Shown: piece by piece, positions 24,312 through 35,445 of the stretch
Layout: every line of letters starts with the position of its first letter
Position numbering within the stretch: position 1 is the first letter of the stretch
NCBI GenBank assembly: GCA_016872645.1
Contig: VGZH01000012.1
Coordinates: 1-64,000 of the forward strand
Length of the DNA stretch: 64,000 bases
Reading direction: 5' to 3'
Origin: Planctomycetota bacterium
Lineage (GTDB): Bacteria; Planctomycetota; Planctomycetia; Planctomycetales; Planctomycetaceae
Program-made: the position numbers and the translations under genes
Notes under the pieces: generated by a model
What the model was told of the DNA's origin: nothing
Database searches by the model: none
What the model saw: only the letters and a program-made list of their open reading frames with translations

Positions 24312-25385
24312 TCAGAAGAGTCGTCGCTGCCCAGAGCTTGGTGTTGGGTGCTGAAAGAATCGTGTTTCGAGCGGCGGGACGGTCCGGTCGAGATCGTACT
24401 TTTTGGCGAAGACTCGAAACGTCTGCGCAATCTGTTCGGCGATTGGTCCTTCGCCGAGCCGGCGACGCCCGAATTGTGAGTCATTCATTTCGCCACCGCG
24501 ACACAGGCGGATCAACGATTCGATCTTGTCCTTTTTGGAGGGCAGCGCTTTCGCCAACCAATCAGTGAACACCGGCCGCACGGTCAGCGGCAATCGCAGC
24601 AGGACATACGAGGCCATCACTGCTCCCGCCTCTTTGGCGGCTTGCAGGATCGCCGGAATTTCGACGTCGTTCAGGCCGGGAATCACCGGCCCGATCATTA
24701 CGCCGACTTCAACACCCGCTGCGGACAGCTCACGAATCGTCCGCTGACGAGCTTCCAGAGAACTGGTGCGCGGTTCGAGTGTCCGAGCCAACTCCGCGTC
24801 GAGCGTCGTGATGCTCAGCATTACGCGCACGGTTCGTCGCTCGGCCATCGGCTGCAACACGTCGAGGTCGCGTGCGACGAGTGCGTTCTTTGTGACAATT
24901 CCGATCGGCTGACCGCACTCGGCCGCGACTTGCAGGCAACGGCGAGTCAACTCGAACTTCCGCTCGCACGGTTGATAGCAGTCGGTCACGCCGGAGAACG
25001 CGATCCACTCCGGCTGATATTCGTCACGAGCCAGCCAGTCACGGAGCAACTCTGGTGCGCGTTCCTTTACCAGGATGCGGCTCTCGAAGTCCACTCCCGC
25101 GTTGAAGCCGAGATATTCGTGAGTTGGCCGCGCGTAGCAGTACGCGCAGCCGTGCTCGCAGCCTCGGTAGGGATTCACACTGTAGCGAAACGGAATGTCC
25201 GGGCTGTCGTTCTCGCTGACGATCGACCGCGAGTGATCGACCAGAAACTGCGTCTTGACCGGACGCTCGTTTAGCGACTCGTCGTCCGCGAGCTGCTCCC
25301 AATCACGTTCGGCATGCACCGCCTCGAACCGATTCGGCGGATCAGTCTGAGCACCCCGGCCATGACGATCGAGTTCCGGTGACAT
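24312..25385 (-). CDS. PA0069-family radical SAM protein
   Basis: YSVNPYRGCEHGCAYCYARPTHEYLGFNAGVDFESRILVK. Confidence 0.9.
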   Translation of the reverse strand: MSPELDRHGRGAQTDPPNRFEAVHAERDWEQLADDESLNERPVKTQFLVDHSRSIVSENDSPDIPFRYSVNPYRGCEHGCAYCYARPTHEYLGFNAGVDFESRILVKERAPELLRDWLARDEYQPEWIAFSGVTDCYQPCERKFELTRRCLQVAAECGQPIGIVTKNALVARDLDVLQPMAERRTVRVMLSITTLDAELARTLEPRTSSLEARQRTIRELSAAGVEVGVMIGPVIPGLNDVEIPAILQAAKEAGAVMASYVLLRLPLTVRPVFTDWLAKALPSKKDKIESLIRLCRGGEMNDSQFGRRRLGEGPIAEQIAQTFRVFAKKYDLDRTVPPLETRFFQHPTPSSGQRRLF

Positions 25386-25470
25386 GACAGCGACCTCCGT
25401 GGCAGACGCCGATGGACAGAGCTATTCTGCCGTCGACTGCTCCGCCACCCCGATCTTCACGAGGCTCGCC

Positions 25471-25761
25471 ATGACTTTCAACAACGTGGTTGTCACCGTC
25501 AAAAATGAACTGGACGTCCCGGAAATCCGTGAACTGCTCTTGGAGCAAACACGGCTATCACGCATGGAACCAGGTTGCGAACGCTTTGAGTTGTACCAGT
25601 CGCAGACTGACGCCAAGGTCTTCATTCTGGTCGAACGTTGGAGTTCGCAAGAAGCGCTGGATCTGCATCGGCTCGCGAAAGCGTACACGGAAATCTACAA
25701 GCCGAAGGTGCTGCCGAAGGTCGATCGCACCCCGTACCCGTGCGACTTGCTGGAGCCGTAA
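25471..25761 (+). CDS. Antibiotic biosynthesis monooxygenase (ABM)-like protein
   Basis: MTFNNVVVTVKNELD... EPGCERFELYQSQTDAKVFILVERWSSQEALDLH. Confidence 0.8.
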   Translation: MTFNNVVVTVKNELDVPEIRELLLEQTRLSRMEPGCERFELYQSQTDAKVFILVERWSSQEALDLHRLAKAYTEIYKPKVLPKVDRTPYPCDLLEP

Positions 25762-25795
25762 TCGCGAAGATCATTGGTGGTGATTCTGACCGCCA

Positions 25796-26389
25796 TCACT
25801 CATTTGATCCCGCCAGAGACTGCTCGGACCAAAACGAGTACGCCACCAGCATTCCCGTCCCTATAACCAGAAACACGTCCGCGAAATTGAAGACTGGCCA
25901 GGGCCAGTTGCCGAACGTGAAGAGCAAGAAGTCCCGCACGGCTCGATACGGCTCGCCAGTGTCGGGATTCTTGTAGCCGTACAACCCCAGCCGGTCATAA
26001 AGATTGCCGAGCGTCCCGCTGAGCACCAAACAGAGAGCGACAGTCAGCCAATTGATCCGGCCGGCCGATGTCTTCAACAGGCAGTACACGATGACCGCGA
26101 CCGCTACGATGCTCAGTGCGGCGAACAACCAGGTCAGACCTTGGCCGACTCCCCATAAGGCTCCTTCGTTGAAGCTCGTGTAGAGCTGAAAGGTTGAGAG
26201 TCGACCGAGCCACTGATGCACCGGCCCCTGTCCGCGCGGGTAGCCCAGCCGATCAAACACAGTCGACTTGGAATACAAATCCCACCACACGCACACGACC
26301 GTCAACGGCAGGATCAAGCCCAGCCTTCGGAAGTTGAATGGCGTTGTGCGAGTCGATGTGGATTGTGGTTCGTCCATGAATTCCTCCAA
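25796..26389 (-). CDS. lspA: Lipoprotein signal peptidase (signal peptidase II)
   Basis: GTLGNLYDRLGL and NWPWPVFNFADVFLVIGTGML catalytic-Asp regions, four TM segments. Confidence 0.88.
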   Translation of the reverse strand: MEEFMDEPQSTSTRTTPFNFRRLGLILPLTVVCVWWDLYSKSTVFDRLGYPRGQGPVHQWLGRLSTFQLYTSFNEGALWGVGQGLTWLFAALSIVAVAVIVYCLLKTSAGRINWLTVALCLVLSGTLGNLYDRLGLYGYKNPDTGEPYRAVRDFLLFTFGNWPWPVFNFADVFLVIGTGMLVAYSFWSEQSLAGSNE

Positions 26390-26482
26390 GCCGGAACCGT
26401 ATGGTTCCCGCCGCGATCAACGCTAGTCGAATTCGAGCGGACAACGTCGTCGGGTCCCCGAAAATCCCTCCAGACCGGCAAT

Positions 26483-26513
26483 GAAAAAACCCCGGCTGTT
26501 TTGGCCGGGGTTG
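26483..26513 (-). terminator. Rho-independent terminator of the DUF1573 gene
   Basis: Minus-strand AACCCCGGCC aaaa (c)AGCCGGGGTTTTTTCAT. Confidence 0.8.
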
Positions 26514-26544
26514 TCGTGTCACATGACGAATCGACTCGCTGACT

Positions 26545-27564
26545 CTATCCCGCTGGCGGTTCGGAGACTCTCCCACGTGCTTTGAACGTCACCGGCTCCG
26601 GCCGTCCATTGACGGTAATCGAAAATTCTTCAGAAAGATCACCGGGCTTGTCGGGAGCAGTGATTGTCATCGGCAAGACATGCACTTGAGCAGCAGTCTG
26701 CGGCAGGCGAACCTTGAACAGGCCGTTGTCCGTATCGCATTCCACTCTGTCGATTTGGAAGGGCTGACGTCCCTTGATGACGACGTTGAACTGCTTCGCC
26801 TCACCCGGCTTCAATACCCCCAGCGACACGATCGCGGGAGTGACCGTCACGTCGGCTTCGACATTCGCCTCGACGAGCAACGGGACTTGCGGGCTGGTCT
26901 GATCGTCGGTGATCAGCGTGAGTTGCTCGCGAACAGTTCCCGGCGGAGTGTTCGGAGCCAACGTCACGACGATGTCGTAATCCACTCGGCCATTGCTGCG
27001 AACGGTCTCGACCGCTTTCGCGACGACGGATTCGTTGCGGCTCTTGATCTCCTTGATCTGCCATTCATTGCGGCCGGCGTATTGCAGCTTGATTGTGCGT
27101 GTCGCTTCCTTGCCATGCTCAACCGCCCCAAAGTTGACAGAACCGGGATCAAAGACCACGTCGGTCCGAATGTACGCGGTGATCGGAATGCGAACCTCTT
27201 GGAACAGCGGAGCGTCAAACGTGATGATCACGTTCGAGTCCTTTCGGCGGGTGAATTTGCGAGTATCCATCGTCACTTCGATGTAGCCTTCTTCGAGACT
27301 CTCGAGCGACGTTTTGCTCGGTTTTCCGGCCGAGCAACCGCATGTCGTGCGGACGTCGGAGATGTGCGCAACTTGCTTGTAAAGGTTGGTGATCTTCACG
27401 CGAGCGACGGCATCCGAGCCACGGGCCACGACACCGAAGTCGATGGTCCGTTGATCGAACATCTTCTCGGCCCAGTTCAATTCCTGAGCCGATGCGGAGA
27501 CCGCGTAGCACACTCCAAAAACCAACGCCAAACACAAGCGAGGCAGCCGGGCATTCAACATCAT
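26545..27564 (-). CDS. DUF1573 domain-containing secreted protein
   Basis: IDFGVVARGSDAVARVKITNLYKQVAHISDVRTTCGC ... VNFGAVEHGKEATRTIKL. Confidence 0.85.
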   Translation of the reverse strand: MMLNARLPRLCLALVFGVCYAVSASAQELNWAEKMFDQRTIDFGVVARGSDAVARVKITNLYKQVAHISDVRTTCGCSAGKPSKTSLESLEEGYIEVTMDTRKFTRRKDSNVIITFDAPLFQEVRIPITAYIRTDVVFDPGSVNFGAVEHGKEATRTIKLQYAGRNEWQIKEIKSRNESVVAKAVETVRSNGRVDYDIVVTLAPNTPPGTVREQLTLITDDQTSPQVPLLVEANVEADVTVTPAIVSLGVLKPGEAKQFNVVIKGRQPFQIDRVECDTDNGLFKVRLPQTAAQVHVLPMTITAPDKPGDLSEEFSITVNGRPEPVTFKARGRVSEPPAG

Positions 27565-27864
27565 GGTCACTTGCTCCAGGTGTGCAGCGTGGTCCAACCC
27601 AACGCCACGACCACAAAGACGGCTCACGCAACCTCCTGGTGAGCCACAAACGACGACCCTCGCACGCGGGAGAGACGACACACAACCCAATCGTGGGGTT
27701 CATCGCCAACGGCGACCGGCTGGACCAAAGCTCCAGGGAAGGACGCCACTTCGATGCCTGTTCCCATCGGCAGATTTTGCCGCGCGAGGTTAGTTGTGCT
27801 TTTCGGAAAAGTCAACGAGCGGTTTTCTGCACCGCTCAACCCTTGCGCGACCCGCAAGTTCGTC

Positions 27865-28734
27865 TCAACCGGACGGGTTCGAGGCGGCAAGTACTCCCTC
27901 GTCTGGCCAACATTCGGTCGCACTTTGGGCACCAATGCGTTCGAAAATCCGACCCCCAATTGCCAAGATGAGAACTGCCGAAATGATTGGCAAGCCTCCT
28001 CCAACCAGTCCGCCAAAAACCGCGGCGGCACCCTGGTTGTTTCCGTTACGCACCTGACGATTCATCGCTTCCAGACCCGAAAACAGCAAAATCATTCCGA
28101 ACAAGAACAGAGCGACGAAGAGTCCTGCTCCCGATCCAATCAGCCACCATTTCAGCAGATTCGATTCTGGACTAAGCCGTGATCTCGATCGAGGCGGCCA
28201 TTCGTCACGACGTCGAGAATCGGAAATGCTTCCGGAAATCCAAACCTTGACGTTCCGATACCAAGCCAAGACGACGGACAGTATCGTGATCAGTGTTGCA
28301 GCGACGAAGCTCATCATCCACATGCCCATGCACGCCAGGACTTCTGGTTGCATCACCCGTCCGGGGTCGGGACCTTTTGGCGGCGGAACCCCTCTTCCCT
28401 CCACCGCGACCACAAACATGATCGCGACAAACATCAGCCCAAAACTCCACAAGCAGACACGCCACATCCCGCTTGCAAAATAAAACAGCGAGCAGACGTC
28501 TCGACGTCGCGGAATCAGATCTCGCCGCCGTAGCCAAATCGAGGTCCGAAAATCATTCCAGCCGAATTTCAAACACAGCACGCTGACTCCGACCGCCGGA
28601 TGCGCGGTCAACTCGGTGACGACGACGGCGACGGTCAGAATCAGCCACCACGGAAGGTGTGCAAACACGCCGCCGGAGTCGGTCGGCTCAATCTCAAACA
28701 CCTCGTCCGGATGAGCGTCGTCGTTCACGATCAA
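27865..28734 (-). CDS. Hypothetical membrane protein
   Basis: Four or more hydrophobic segments; ATGA overlap with upstream aminotransferase. Confidence 0.6.
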   Translation of the reverse strand: MIVNDDAHPDEVFEIEPTDSGGVFAHLPWWLILTVAVVVTELTAHPAVGVSVLCLKFGWNDFRTSIWLRRRDLIPRRRDVCSLFYFASGMWRVCLWSFGLMFVAIMFVVAVEGRGVPPPKGPDPGRVMQPEVLACMGMWMMSFVAATLITILSVVLAWYRNVKVWISGSISDSRRRDEWPPRSRSRLSPESNLLKWWLIGSGAGLFVALFLFGMILLFSGLEAMNRQVRNGNNQGAAAVFGGLVGGGLPIISAVLILAIGGRIFERIGAQSATECWPDEGVLAASNPSG

Positions 28735-29915
28735 TTCTTTGCGTAAAACGCATTCGCTGCTGCGACACTTGCGCCTGGCGCTAGCTTGTAGCCGCGATCG
28801 GTCAGACAGCGTTCCAGCGCAGCGAGGAACAGAAGCACGTTGCGCGGTGAACTGGCTTCGCCCATCAGGCCGATGCGCCAGGTCTTTCCTTTCATCGGGC
28901 CGAGGCCGCCGCCGATTTCGATGCCGAATTCGTTGAGCAACTGGCCGCGCACTGCCGCGTCGTCGATCCCGTCCGGAATCAAGACGGCATTGAGCATCGG
29001 TAGCTGATGGCCTTCTGCGACGGCGTATTTGATTCCGATCGCGGCGAGGCCCGCCTTCAACGCCTTGTGGTTTTTCAGATGCCTTGCGTGCCGGGCTTCC
29101 AAACCCTCTTCGAGGACAATCCGCAGCGCTTCATGTAAGCCATAGTTCATATTGATGGGGGCCGTGTGGTGGTACGCACGCGACTGACCCCAATAGTTGC
29201 GGACCATCGTCAGATCGAGATACCAACTGGCCACCTTCGTCTTGCGAGCCTCGATCGCCGCGACGGCGCGCGGGCTGAACGTGACAGGCGCGAGACCTGG
29301 CGGGCAACTCAAGCACTTTTGCGTGCCGCTGTAGACGGCGTCCAATCCCCAACCATCCACTTCGAGCGGCACTCCCCCTAGCGATGTCACGCAATCGGCC
29401 AGCAGCAACGCGCCGGCGTCATGCACGACATTCGCGATTTCTTCCAGCGGCTGCCAAGCTCCGGTTGAGGTCTCAGCATTCACAATGCCGAGGACTTTGG
29501 GCTGCACTTTCTTGACGATGTCTGCAACCTCGGCGGTCGAGAAGATTTCACCGAATGGCCGTTCGATGATCGTGACCTGCGCACCGCTGCGAGCGGCGAC
29601 ATCGGCCATGCGTCCGCCGAAGACTCCGTTGACGCACACAATCATCTTGTCGCCAGGTTCGATGAGGTTGACTATGCACGTTTCCATTCCCGCGCTGCCG
29701 GTACCACTGACAGCCAGCGTCAGTTCGTTGGTCGTGCGGAAGACCTGCCGCAGCATGGCCTGCATCTCGTTCATGATTTGCAGAAAGTACGGGTCGAGGT
29801 GCCCGACGGTCGGTGCGGCGAGTGCGGCCCAAACTCGCGGATGAATGTCGCTGGGACCGGGCCCCATCAAAATGCGTCGCGGTGGATTCACCGCAGCGGG
29901 AAACAGAGTCGTCAT
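28731..29915 (-). CDS. Class-V PLP aminotransferase (alanine-glyoxylate/serine-glyoxylate type)
   Basis: [18 protein letters not shown] ... [41 protein letters not shown]. Confidence 0.9.
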   Translation of the reverse strand: MTTLFPAAVNPPRRILMGPGPSDIHPRVWAALAAPTVGHLDPYFLQIMNEMQAMLRQVFRTTNELTLAVSGTGSAGMETCIVNLIEPGDKMIVCVNGVFGGRMADVAARSGAQVTIIERPFGEIFSTAEVADIVKKVQPKVLGIVNAETSTGAWQPLEEIANVVHDAGALLLADCVTSLGGVPLEVDGWGLDAVYSGTQKCLSCPPGLAPVTFSPRAVAAIEARKTKVASWYLDLTMVRNYWGQSRAYHHTAPINMNYGLHEALRIVLEEGLEARHARHLKNHKALKAGLAAIGIKYAVAEGHQLPMLNAVLIPDGIDDAAVRGQLLNEFGIEIGGGLGPMKGKTWRIGLMGEASSPRNVLLFLAALERCLTDRGYKLAPGASVAAANAFYAKN

Positions 29916-29999
29916 GGCGTTCGATCTTCGTTGGAGAGTGCGAGGAAAAGTCGCGCGGCATTGCAGCGAACGTGGGACAGGATTTCAACCGGCCCCCTC

Positions 30000-30088
30000 T
30001 TGGAGTCCGGTGTGTCAGCGCCGCTTTGGATGTTTGGATCGACAAACAAGTTTCAATCCCAAGCGGCGCTGACTCACCGCACTCCAAC
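30000..30088. repeat. Palindromic repeat family A, copy 3
   Basis: TTGGAGTCCGGTGTGTCAGCGCCGCTTTGG ... AAGCGGCGCTGACTCACCGCACTCCAA. Confidence 0.7.
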
Positions 30089-30089
30089 A

Positions 30090-31187
30090 TTAGAACAGCG
30101 TCCCTTGGCTTGGCGCCTCTGGAATCGCGATGCCGAGATGTGCCAGCGCGGCACTTGTCACGACTCGGCCGCGCGGCGTCCGTTGCAGAAAACCGACCCG
30201 CAGCAGGAATGGTTCGATCTCGTCTTCGAGTGTGTCGGACGGGCAACTCATGCTGTGAGCGATCGCGGTCAGGCCGGCGGGCCCTCCGGCGAAAATATTG
30301 ATCAACGTCAGCAAATACTTGCGGTCGAGTTCATCCAGGCCAACGTGATCGACTTCGATCATTTCGAGAGCCAACTTGGCGACGTCGACGGAAATGCGGC
30401 CTTTGGCGCGGCTGTCGGCGTAGTCTCTGCACCAGTACAGCAAGTTGTTCGCTTTGCGCGGAGTGCCTCGACTCCGCTTGGAAATCTCGGCAGAAGCGTC
30501 GGATTCGATCTCTGTGCGCAGCTTGCGAGCGTTGCGATCCACGATCTCGGCGAGGTCGTCGTCGTCGTAGAAATCGAGATGCAGCCGATTCACGAAGCGG
30601 TCGCGCAGCGGAGCGGTCAGCAAGCCGCTGCGAGTCGTCGCACCGATCACCGTGAATTTTTTCAGCGGCATGTTGATCGTCCGAGCGTTCATCCCTTCGC
30701 CAAGCGCGATATCGACTCGGAAGTCTTCCATCACCGGATAAAGAAACTCTTCGACGGCAGGTGGCAGGCGATGGATCTCATCGAGAAACAACACCGAGCC
30801 GAAGCTGGCGTTTGTCAGATACGGCAGTACGTCTTTCGGAGCCGTCAGGGCTGGGGCCGACGCGATCTGAAAATCGACTCCCAGTTCTTTCGGGATCACC
30901 GTCGCGAACGTCGTCTTGCCGAGACCGGGCGGGCCGTCGAACAGCAGATGGCCGAGCGGTTCATTGCGCTTCTTGGCGGCGTCGAGCATGATCCGCAGCC
31001 GCTCGACCGCCTTCCGCTGGCCGACGACATCGTCGAGCTTCTGCGGGCGGAGTTCGTCGTCGTGCTTCTCGTCGTCGGGTCGGAACTCAATCGCTGGTGG
31101 TGCGGGAGGCTTGCGCGGTGGTTCGTCGGATGATGCGGATGTCTTTCGTGATTCGTCGTCGCCGTTGATGATTCGTTGCCGCGCCAT
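30090..31187 (-). CDS. ruvB: Holliday junction branch migration helicase RuvB
   Basis: [18 protein letters not shown] ... [15 protein letters not shown] ... [24 protein letters not shown] ... [17 protein letters not shown]. Confidence 0.95.
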   Translation of the reverse strand: MARQRIINGDDESRKTSASSDEPPRKPPAPPAIEFRPDDEKHDDELRPQKLDDVVGQRKAVERLRIMLDAAKKRNEPLGHLLFDGPPGLGKTTFATVIPKELGVDFQIASAPALTAPKDVLPYLTNASFGSVLFLDEIHRLPPAVEEFLYPVMEDFRVDIALGEGMNARTINMPLKKFTVIGATTRSGLLTAPLRDRFVNRLHLDFYDDDDLAEIVDRNARKLRTEIESDASAEISKRSRGTPRKANNLLYWCRDYADSRAKGRISVDVAKLALEMIEVDHVGLDELDRKYLLTLINIFAGGPAGLTAIAHSMSCPSDTLEDEIEPFLLRVGFLQRTPRGRVVTSAALAHLGIAIPEAPSQGTLF

Positions 31188-31202
31188 GCCACTCGACTCC
31201 GT

Positions 31203-31943
31203 TCACGCTGACGTCAGCTCGTCCGGCAGGTTCACATTCGTGGTCACGGTTTGGATGTCATCCAAGTCTTCGAGAGCCTCGATGAATTCCAGCACCAGCT
31301 TCCCGGTGTCGACATCAACCTCCACGGTTGTGCTCGGGATTCGTTGGAGTTCCGCGACGTCGGTCGGAATCTTCGCCGCTTCGAGCACTTCGTTGAGTTG
31401 CTGAAAGAGACTCACTTCGCAGAGGATCTCGAAAGAGTTGCCCACTTTTTGCACGTCATCGCCGCCGGCTTCGAGCACGATCTCAAACAGGCGATCTTCG
31501 TCAACGTTTTGAGCCGGAACGACGAACACTCCTTTGCGAGTGAACAAGTACCCGACACAACCGGTGCTGCCGAGGTTTCCGCCGTGAACTTTGAACGCCT
31601 CACGCACCTCACCGGCAGTGCGATTGCGATTCTCGGTCAGAATGTCGCACAGCACGGCCACGCCACCCGGAGCGTAACCTTCGTAGACCATTTCTTCGTA
31701 CTGCTCGTCACCAGATTCGCCGGTCCCCTTCTTGACGGCCCGCTCGATGTTTTCCTTGGGCATGCTGTTCTTGCGAGCCTTGTCGAGGGCGTATCGCAAC
31801 GGGAGGTTGCTTGCCGGATCACCGCCGCCGTTGCGAGCGGCCACGATGATCGCACGGCTGAGCTTGCCAAACAGCTTGCCTCGCTTCTTGTCCTGCGCAC
31901 CTTTCCGGATGGCGATGTTCGCCGAATGGGAATGTCCTGCCAT
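31203..31943 (-). CDS. YebC/PmpR-family regulator
   Basis: MAGHSHSANIAIRKGAQDKKRGKLFGKLSRAIIVAAR. Confidence 0.95.
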   Translation of the reverse strand: MAGHSHSANIAIRKGAQDKKRGKLFGKLSRAIIVAARNGGGDPASNLPLRYALDKARKNSMPKENIERAVKKGTGESGDEQYEEMVYEGYAPGGVAVLCDILTENRNRTAGEVREAFKVHGGNLGSTGCVGYLFTRKGVFVVPAQNVDEDRLFEIVLEAGGDDVQKVGNSFEILCEVSLFQQLNEVLEAAKIPTDVAELQRIPSTTVEVDVDTGKLVLEFIEALEDLDDIQTVTTNVNLPDELTSA

Positions 31944-31959
31944 GGGTCGTGATTTGCTT

Positions 31960-32050
31960 CGTAGGGTGGGCCAACCATCGGGGGGCCCACCAAGGGAGTA
32001 TTGACGATTACGGTGGGCCGGCGCTCGAAATGAGCTTGTCCCATCCTACA
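31960..32050. repeat. GTAGGGTGGGC-type palindromic repeat
   Basis: CGTAGGGTGGGCCAACC...GGGGGCCCACC ... GTGGGCCGGCGC ... GACAAGCTCATTT (opposite strand) ... CCCATCCTACAA. Confidence 0.6.
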
Positions 32051-32051
32051 A

Positions 32052-34328
32052 CTATTTCTGCTTCAGCTTCTCTTCGATCTTTTCAATCAATTTCGCGTCG
32101 GGTGTCTTGTCCGCCTTCGCATCCTTGAGTGCCTTCTGCCAATTCTCGATCGCCTTATCCTTCTGACCTAGTGCATGCTGGCAGTCACCGAGATGGTCAA
32201 AGATCGTCGCATCGGTACCGCGCGGAGTTTGAACGGCCTTCTCCAAGAACGGGATCGCTTCCGCCGGCTTGCCGAGCTTGAACAGAACCCAGCCCATGCT
32301 GTCTTGATAGGCGGAGTTGTCCGGTTCAGCTTTAAGCGCCTTTTCGATCATGCCGCGAGCTTTCTCCAGGTTCTTGCCTTGGTCGGCGTAGAGGTAGCCG
32401 AGGTCGTTGTTGACCGAAGGATCATCCGGGGCTTCGACGAGCACTTTTTCCAAGATTTCTTCCCCTTTGCGGATGTCACCCTTCTGCACGTAGATGTTGG
32501 AAAGGCTGAACTGGCACTGCCGCGAGAGTCGATGGCCGGGGTTCTTCTCGATGAATTTCTCGAACAATGGCACCGCTTGGTCCCACTGGTGCGCGTGATA
32601 GTGAATCCACGCCTCTTGGAAGAGGAACAACGGGTTGTCATCGCCGGCGAGCTTGCGACCTTCACCGATCGCGGCCAACGCGCCAGCGGTGTCTCCCGCC
32701 ATTTCGCGTGCTTGAGTTTGCAAGAACCAGAATGCCGCGCGATTGTTCTTCAGCGACGGTTCGTTGATCGCGTCGTCGAGGACTTTGACCGCCTCAGAAA
32801 ACTTACGAGCTTCCAAAAGCATTCGCGCGAGTTCGTCGTACAAGTTGGCAGCTCGGTCGCGGCGAAGTTTGATCCCCAGGCGATAGAACTTTTCGGCGGG
32901 ATCGTACTGCTTGTTCTGTGTCGCGATCTTGGCGAGCAACACGCTGCTCGCGAAATCGAGCTTGGGTGAATCTCCCTCGGATTGCTTCGTGCCGACTTCC
33001 AGCAGTCCGGCCACCAGTTTTTCGTCCGCGCCAACGGCTTGCAGTTCTCGTTCAAGATCCTCTGCGGCCTTCTCCAGTTCCGCTTCACGCGCGAATGCCT
33101 GTGACAGTGCTTGCAGCAGTTCGGCCGGCTTATTCTGCCGGCGGTACAAGGCCGCGAGTCCGATGTACCCCTCGATTCCCTTCTCGCGTTCAAGCGTCTT
33201 CTTGAAACGCGACTCCGCATCGTCAAAGCGATTCGCGTCGACGTACTGCCGCGCCAAAAAGAACTGCAGCGTCTGATTGTGCGGATCCTTCTCGGCAAGC
33301 TGCTCCAGTCGCGGGAGCAGATCGTCCGACTTGCCTTGGACCTTGAGGATATCGGCGAGCAGTTGATACGCCGCTTTCCCTTTCGATTGCAGTTGCGCGT
33401 CAAAGTAGGTCTGCAAATATTCAAGCGATTTGTCAGGCCGCTCGGTCATCAAATAGGCCTGCGCGAGACTGAAGCTGATGTTCCCTGGCTTTGTCTTCTT
33501 CGCAGAGGCAGCACGTTCCAGCGCGACGATCGCCCGGTCTGGCCGTTTGGCGTCGAGGAAGACCTGGCCGATCGCCTCGTAGGTCGTCCGCTGATGTTTC
33601 TCAAGTTCCGATTTCATCTGGAAGTCGAGGTGAAATTTCTCCGGGTTAGTCTTGGCATCGAAGACGACTTCAAAGGCATCGGCGGATTTTTCAATCTGGC
33701 TGGTAATGAGGTACAGAAAAGCGAGATCGCGCATGATCGCCACGTACTGCCCGGACAACTTGTCGAGCTTGGTCGACCGTGAGGCTTGCTCGATCAGCCG
33801 AATCGCTTCGGGGACTTTGTCTTTGGTCGCCAGATTGATCCCGACTCGTTGCAACAACAGAAAGTCGTCGGGCATGAGTTCGATCGCTTTCAAGGCATAG
33901 TTCATGGCCTTGTCGGCCTCGTTGAGTCCGAACGCCAACGGGATCAATGCCCGATAAACTTCGGCGGCACCGGGATCGATCTGCACGGCCTTTTCGTAGG
34001 CTTCGAGAGCGGCTTTGAATTCCTCACGCTGTTCGAGGAACCGGCCCTTCATGAACCAGCCCATCGCATCAATACGCTTTTGACCTTCGGCTCCCCGTTC
34101 CCGAGCCGGCTTGAGTTGCTCTGGCAGACTTGGCGGTTCGGAAACGTCGAATCGAGATTCGCTGCGACGCGGAATTCGATATGAGGGATCTGTTGGAGAT
34201 ACGGAGTCCTGTGCCAGCCGCCGGGAGGCCGACGCAGAGGAACTACACAGGAGCATCGCGCTCAAGGCGATGCTCAATACAAAGCCGATCCATCGTGCAA
34301 GACCGATCCTTCGTGGCGATTGTGTCAT
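32052..34328 (-). CDS. Tetratricopeptide-repeat protein
   Basis: Many TPR units (e.g. AALEAYEKAVQIDPGAAEVY; ARGMIEKALKAEPDNSAYQDSMGWVLFKLGKPAEAIPFLEKA). Confidence 0.88.
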   Translation of the reverse strand: MTQSPRRIGLARWIGFVLSIALSAMLLCSSSASASRRLAQDSVSPTDPSYRIPRRSESRFDVSEPPSLPEQLKPARERGAEGQKRIDAMGWFMKGRFLEQREEFKAALEAYEKAVQIDPGAAEVYRALIPLAFGLNEADKAMNYALKAIELMPDDFLLLQRVGINLATKDKVPEAIRLIEQASRSTKLDKLSGQYVAIMRDLAFLYLITSQIEKSADAFEVVFDAKTNPEKFHLDFQMKSELEKHQRTTYEAIGQVFLDAKRPDRAIVALERAASAKKTKPGNISFSLAQAYLMTERPDKSLEYLQTYFDAQLQSKGKAAYQLLADILKVQGKSDDLLPRLEQLAEKDPHNQTLQFFLARQYVDANRFDDAESRFKKTLEREKGIEGYIGLAALYRRQNKPAELLQALSQAFAREAELEKAAEDLERELQAVGADEKLVAGLLEVGTKQSEGDSPKLDFASSVLLAKIATQNKQYDPAEKFYRLGIKLRRDRAANLYDELARMLLEARKFSEAVKVLDDAINEPSLKNNRAAFWFLQTQAREMAGDTAGALAAIGEGRKLAGDDNPLFLFQEAWIHYHAHQWDQAVPLFEKFIEKNPGHRLSRQCQFSLSNIYVQKGDIRKGEEILEKVLVEAPDDPSVNNDLGYLYADQGKNLEKARGMIEKALKAEPDNSAYQDSMGWVLFKLGKPAEAIPFLEKAVQTPRGTDATIFDHLGDCQHALGQKDKAIENWQKALKDAKADKTPDAKLIEKIEEKLKQK

Positions 34329-34514
34329 GACCTGCTCTTCCCTGGGTGGCGACGAAATTCCGAGCGTGACCCTCACGCGAACTCGCACGACAAATGATAG
34401 CGAGCGACCGGATTCCGACCAAACCTCGTTTTCAGGCGTCGCGTGTGCGTCTTACTTTCAACAACCGCCCTTTTTGTCGCGAGACCTGTCCACCAGAATC
34501 CGAACGGATGCCCA

Positions 34515-35366
34515 TCAGCGAGGCTTCTTCTTTTTCGCTGTGCTTGGCTTTGGCTTTGCCTTTGCCTTTGCTGCGGACTTCGCGACAGGCTTGGCTGCGG
34601 CCTTGGACTTCGATGCCGCCGGCTTCTTCGCAGCGGGGGCGGCCTTCGCCTTCTTCGCGGTGCGCAATACCGCTTCGACCCGAGTCAGCATGTCGTCGAG
34701 ATCAAATCCTTCTTCCGGCGGCTTCGTCTTGGCGAAAATCTGAGTCAGGCGATCGTCGAGCGCAAGGCAGCGGCCGTACTCGCAGAAAATGGCGGTATCG
34801 GCCTTCATCACCGCAGACTTCAAAAACTCGGCGACTTCCACGGTTGAAGAATGGGGAGGAGCCAGTCCTAGCCAGACTGCGGTGTCGCGCAGTCGATCGT
34901 CCACCGGTACCATGTGTGCGCCGAGCGACTTTTGCAACGTGTAGAGCTGGATGAACGAACTGAGAAAGCGAATCTTCTGCAACTGCTTTTCGGCGAGCTC
35001 CATAGTCTTGCGGCGCAGCGGCTCAAAGTCGAAATCGAAATTAATTTCAAACACGTATTGCAGGATGGATCGCACGCGAGCCGCGCGAGCATCCGGTTCG
35101 GACATTCCTTCGAAGCACTCGGCCAATTCGGCAAACGTGCTGACACGGATTTCGTTGTAGTCGTGGAACGACTCGTGCAACCGTTCAAATGCGGCATCAG
35201 CTTGCTCGTTCGTCGCATTCTCCAGACAAACGGCGTACAGCATCGTTTCCAGCACCGCCTTGTCCTTTTTGTGGCTGGCGGGCTTGTAGTGCTTCTTCAA
35301 CAGCGCGACGAGCTTCTTGCAAAGAGAATGCAGGTCGGACGCTTTGGTCTTCTTAACGACGGCCAT
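34515..35366 (-). CDS. Endonuclease III-like (HhH-GPD-type) protein with Lys/Ala/Pro-rich C-terminal tail
   Basis: MLYAVCLENATNEQADAAFERL ... VPVDDRLRDTAVWLGLA; tail KKAKAAPAAKKPAASKSKAAAKPVAKSAAKAKAKPKPSTAKKKKPR. Confidence 0.6.
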   Translation of the reverse strand: MAVVKKTKASDLHSLCKKLVALLKKHYKPASHKKDKAVLETMLYAVCLENATNEQADAAFERLHESFHDYNEIRVSTFAELAECFEGMSEPDARAARVRSILQYVFEINFDFDFEPLRRKTMELAEKQLQKIRFLSSFIQLYTLQKSLGAHMVPVDDRLRDTAVWLGLAPPHSSTVEVAEFLKSAVMKADTAIFCEYGRCLALDDRLTQIFAKTKPPEEGFDLDDMLTRVEAVLRTAKKAKAAPAAKKPAASKSKAAAKPVAKSAAKAKAKPKPSTAKKKKPR

Positions 35367-35445
35367 GAGCAACGTGCCTGTGGGTTCGGTGTGATCGGAA
35401 ATGGAGAATTGCAAAACGAGGTTGATCGGTCGAACTCAACGCGAG

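Noticed and set aside
29778-31133. 451-aa plus-strand ORF
   Set aside because: Antisense to RuvB and the family-A repeat; composition artefact
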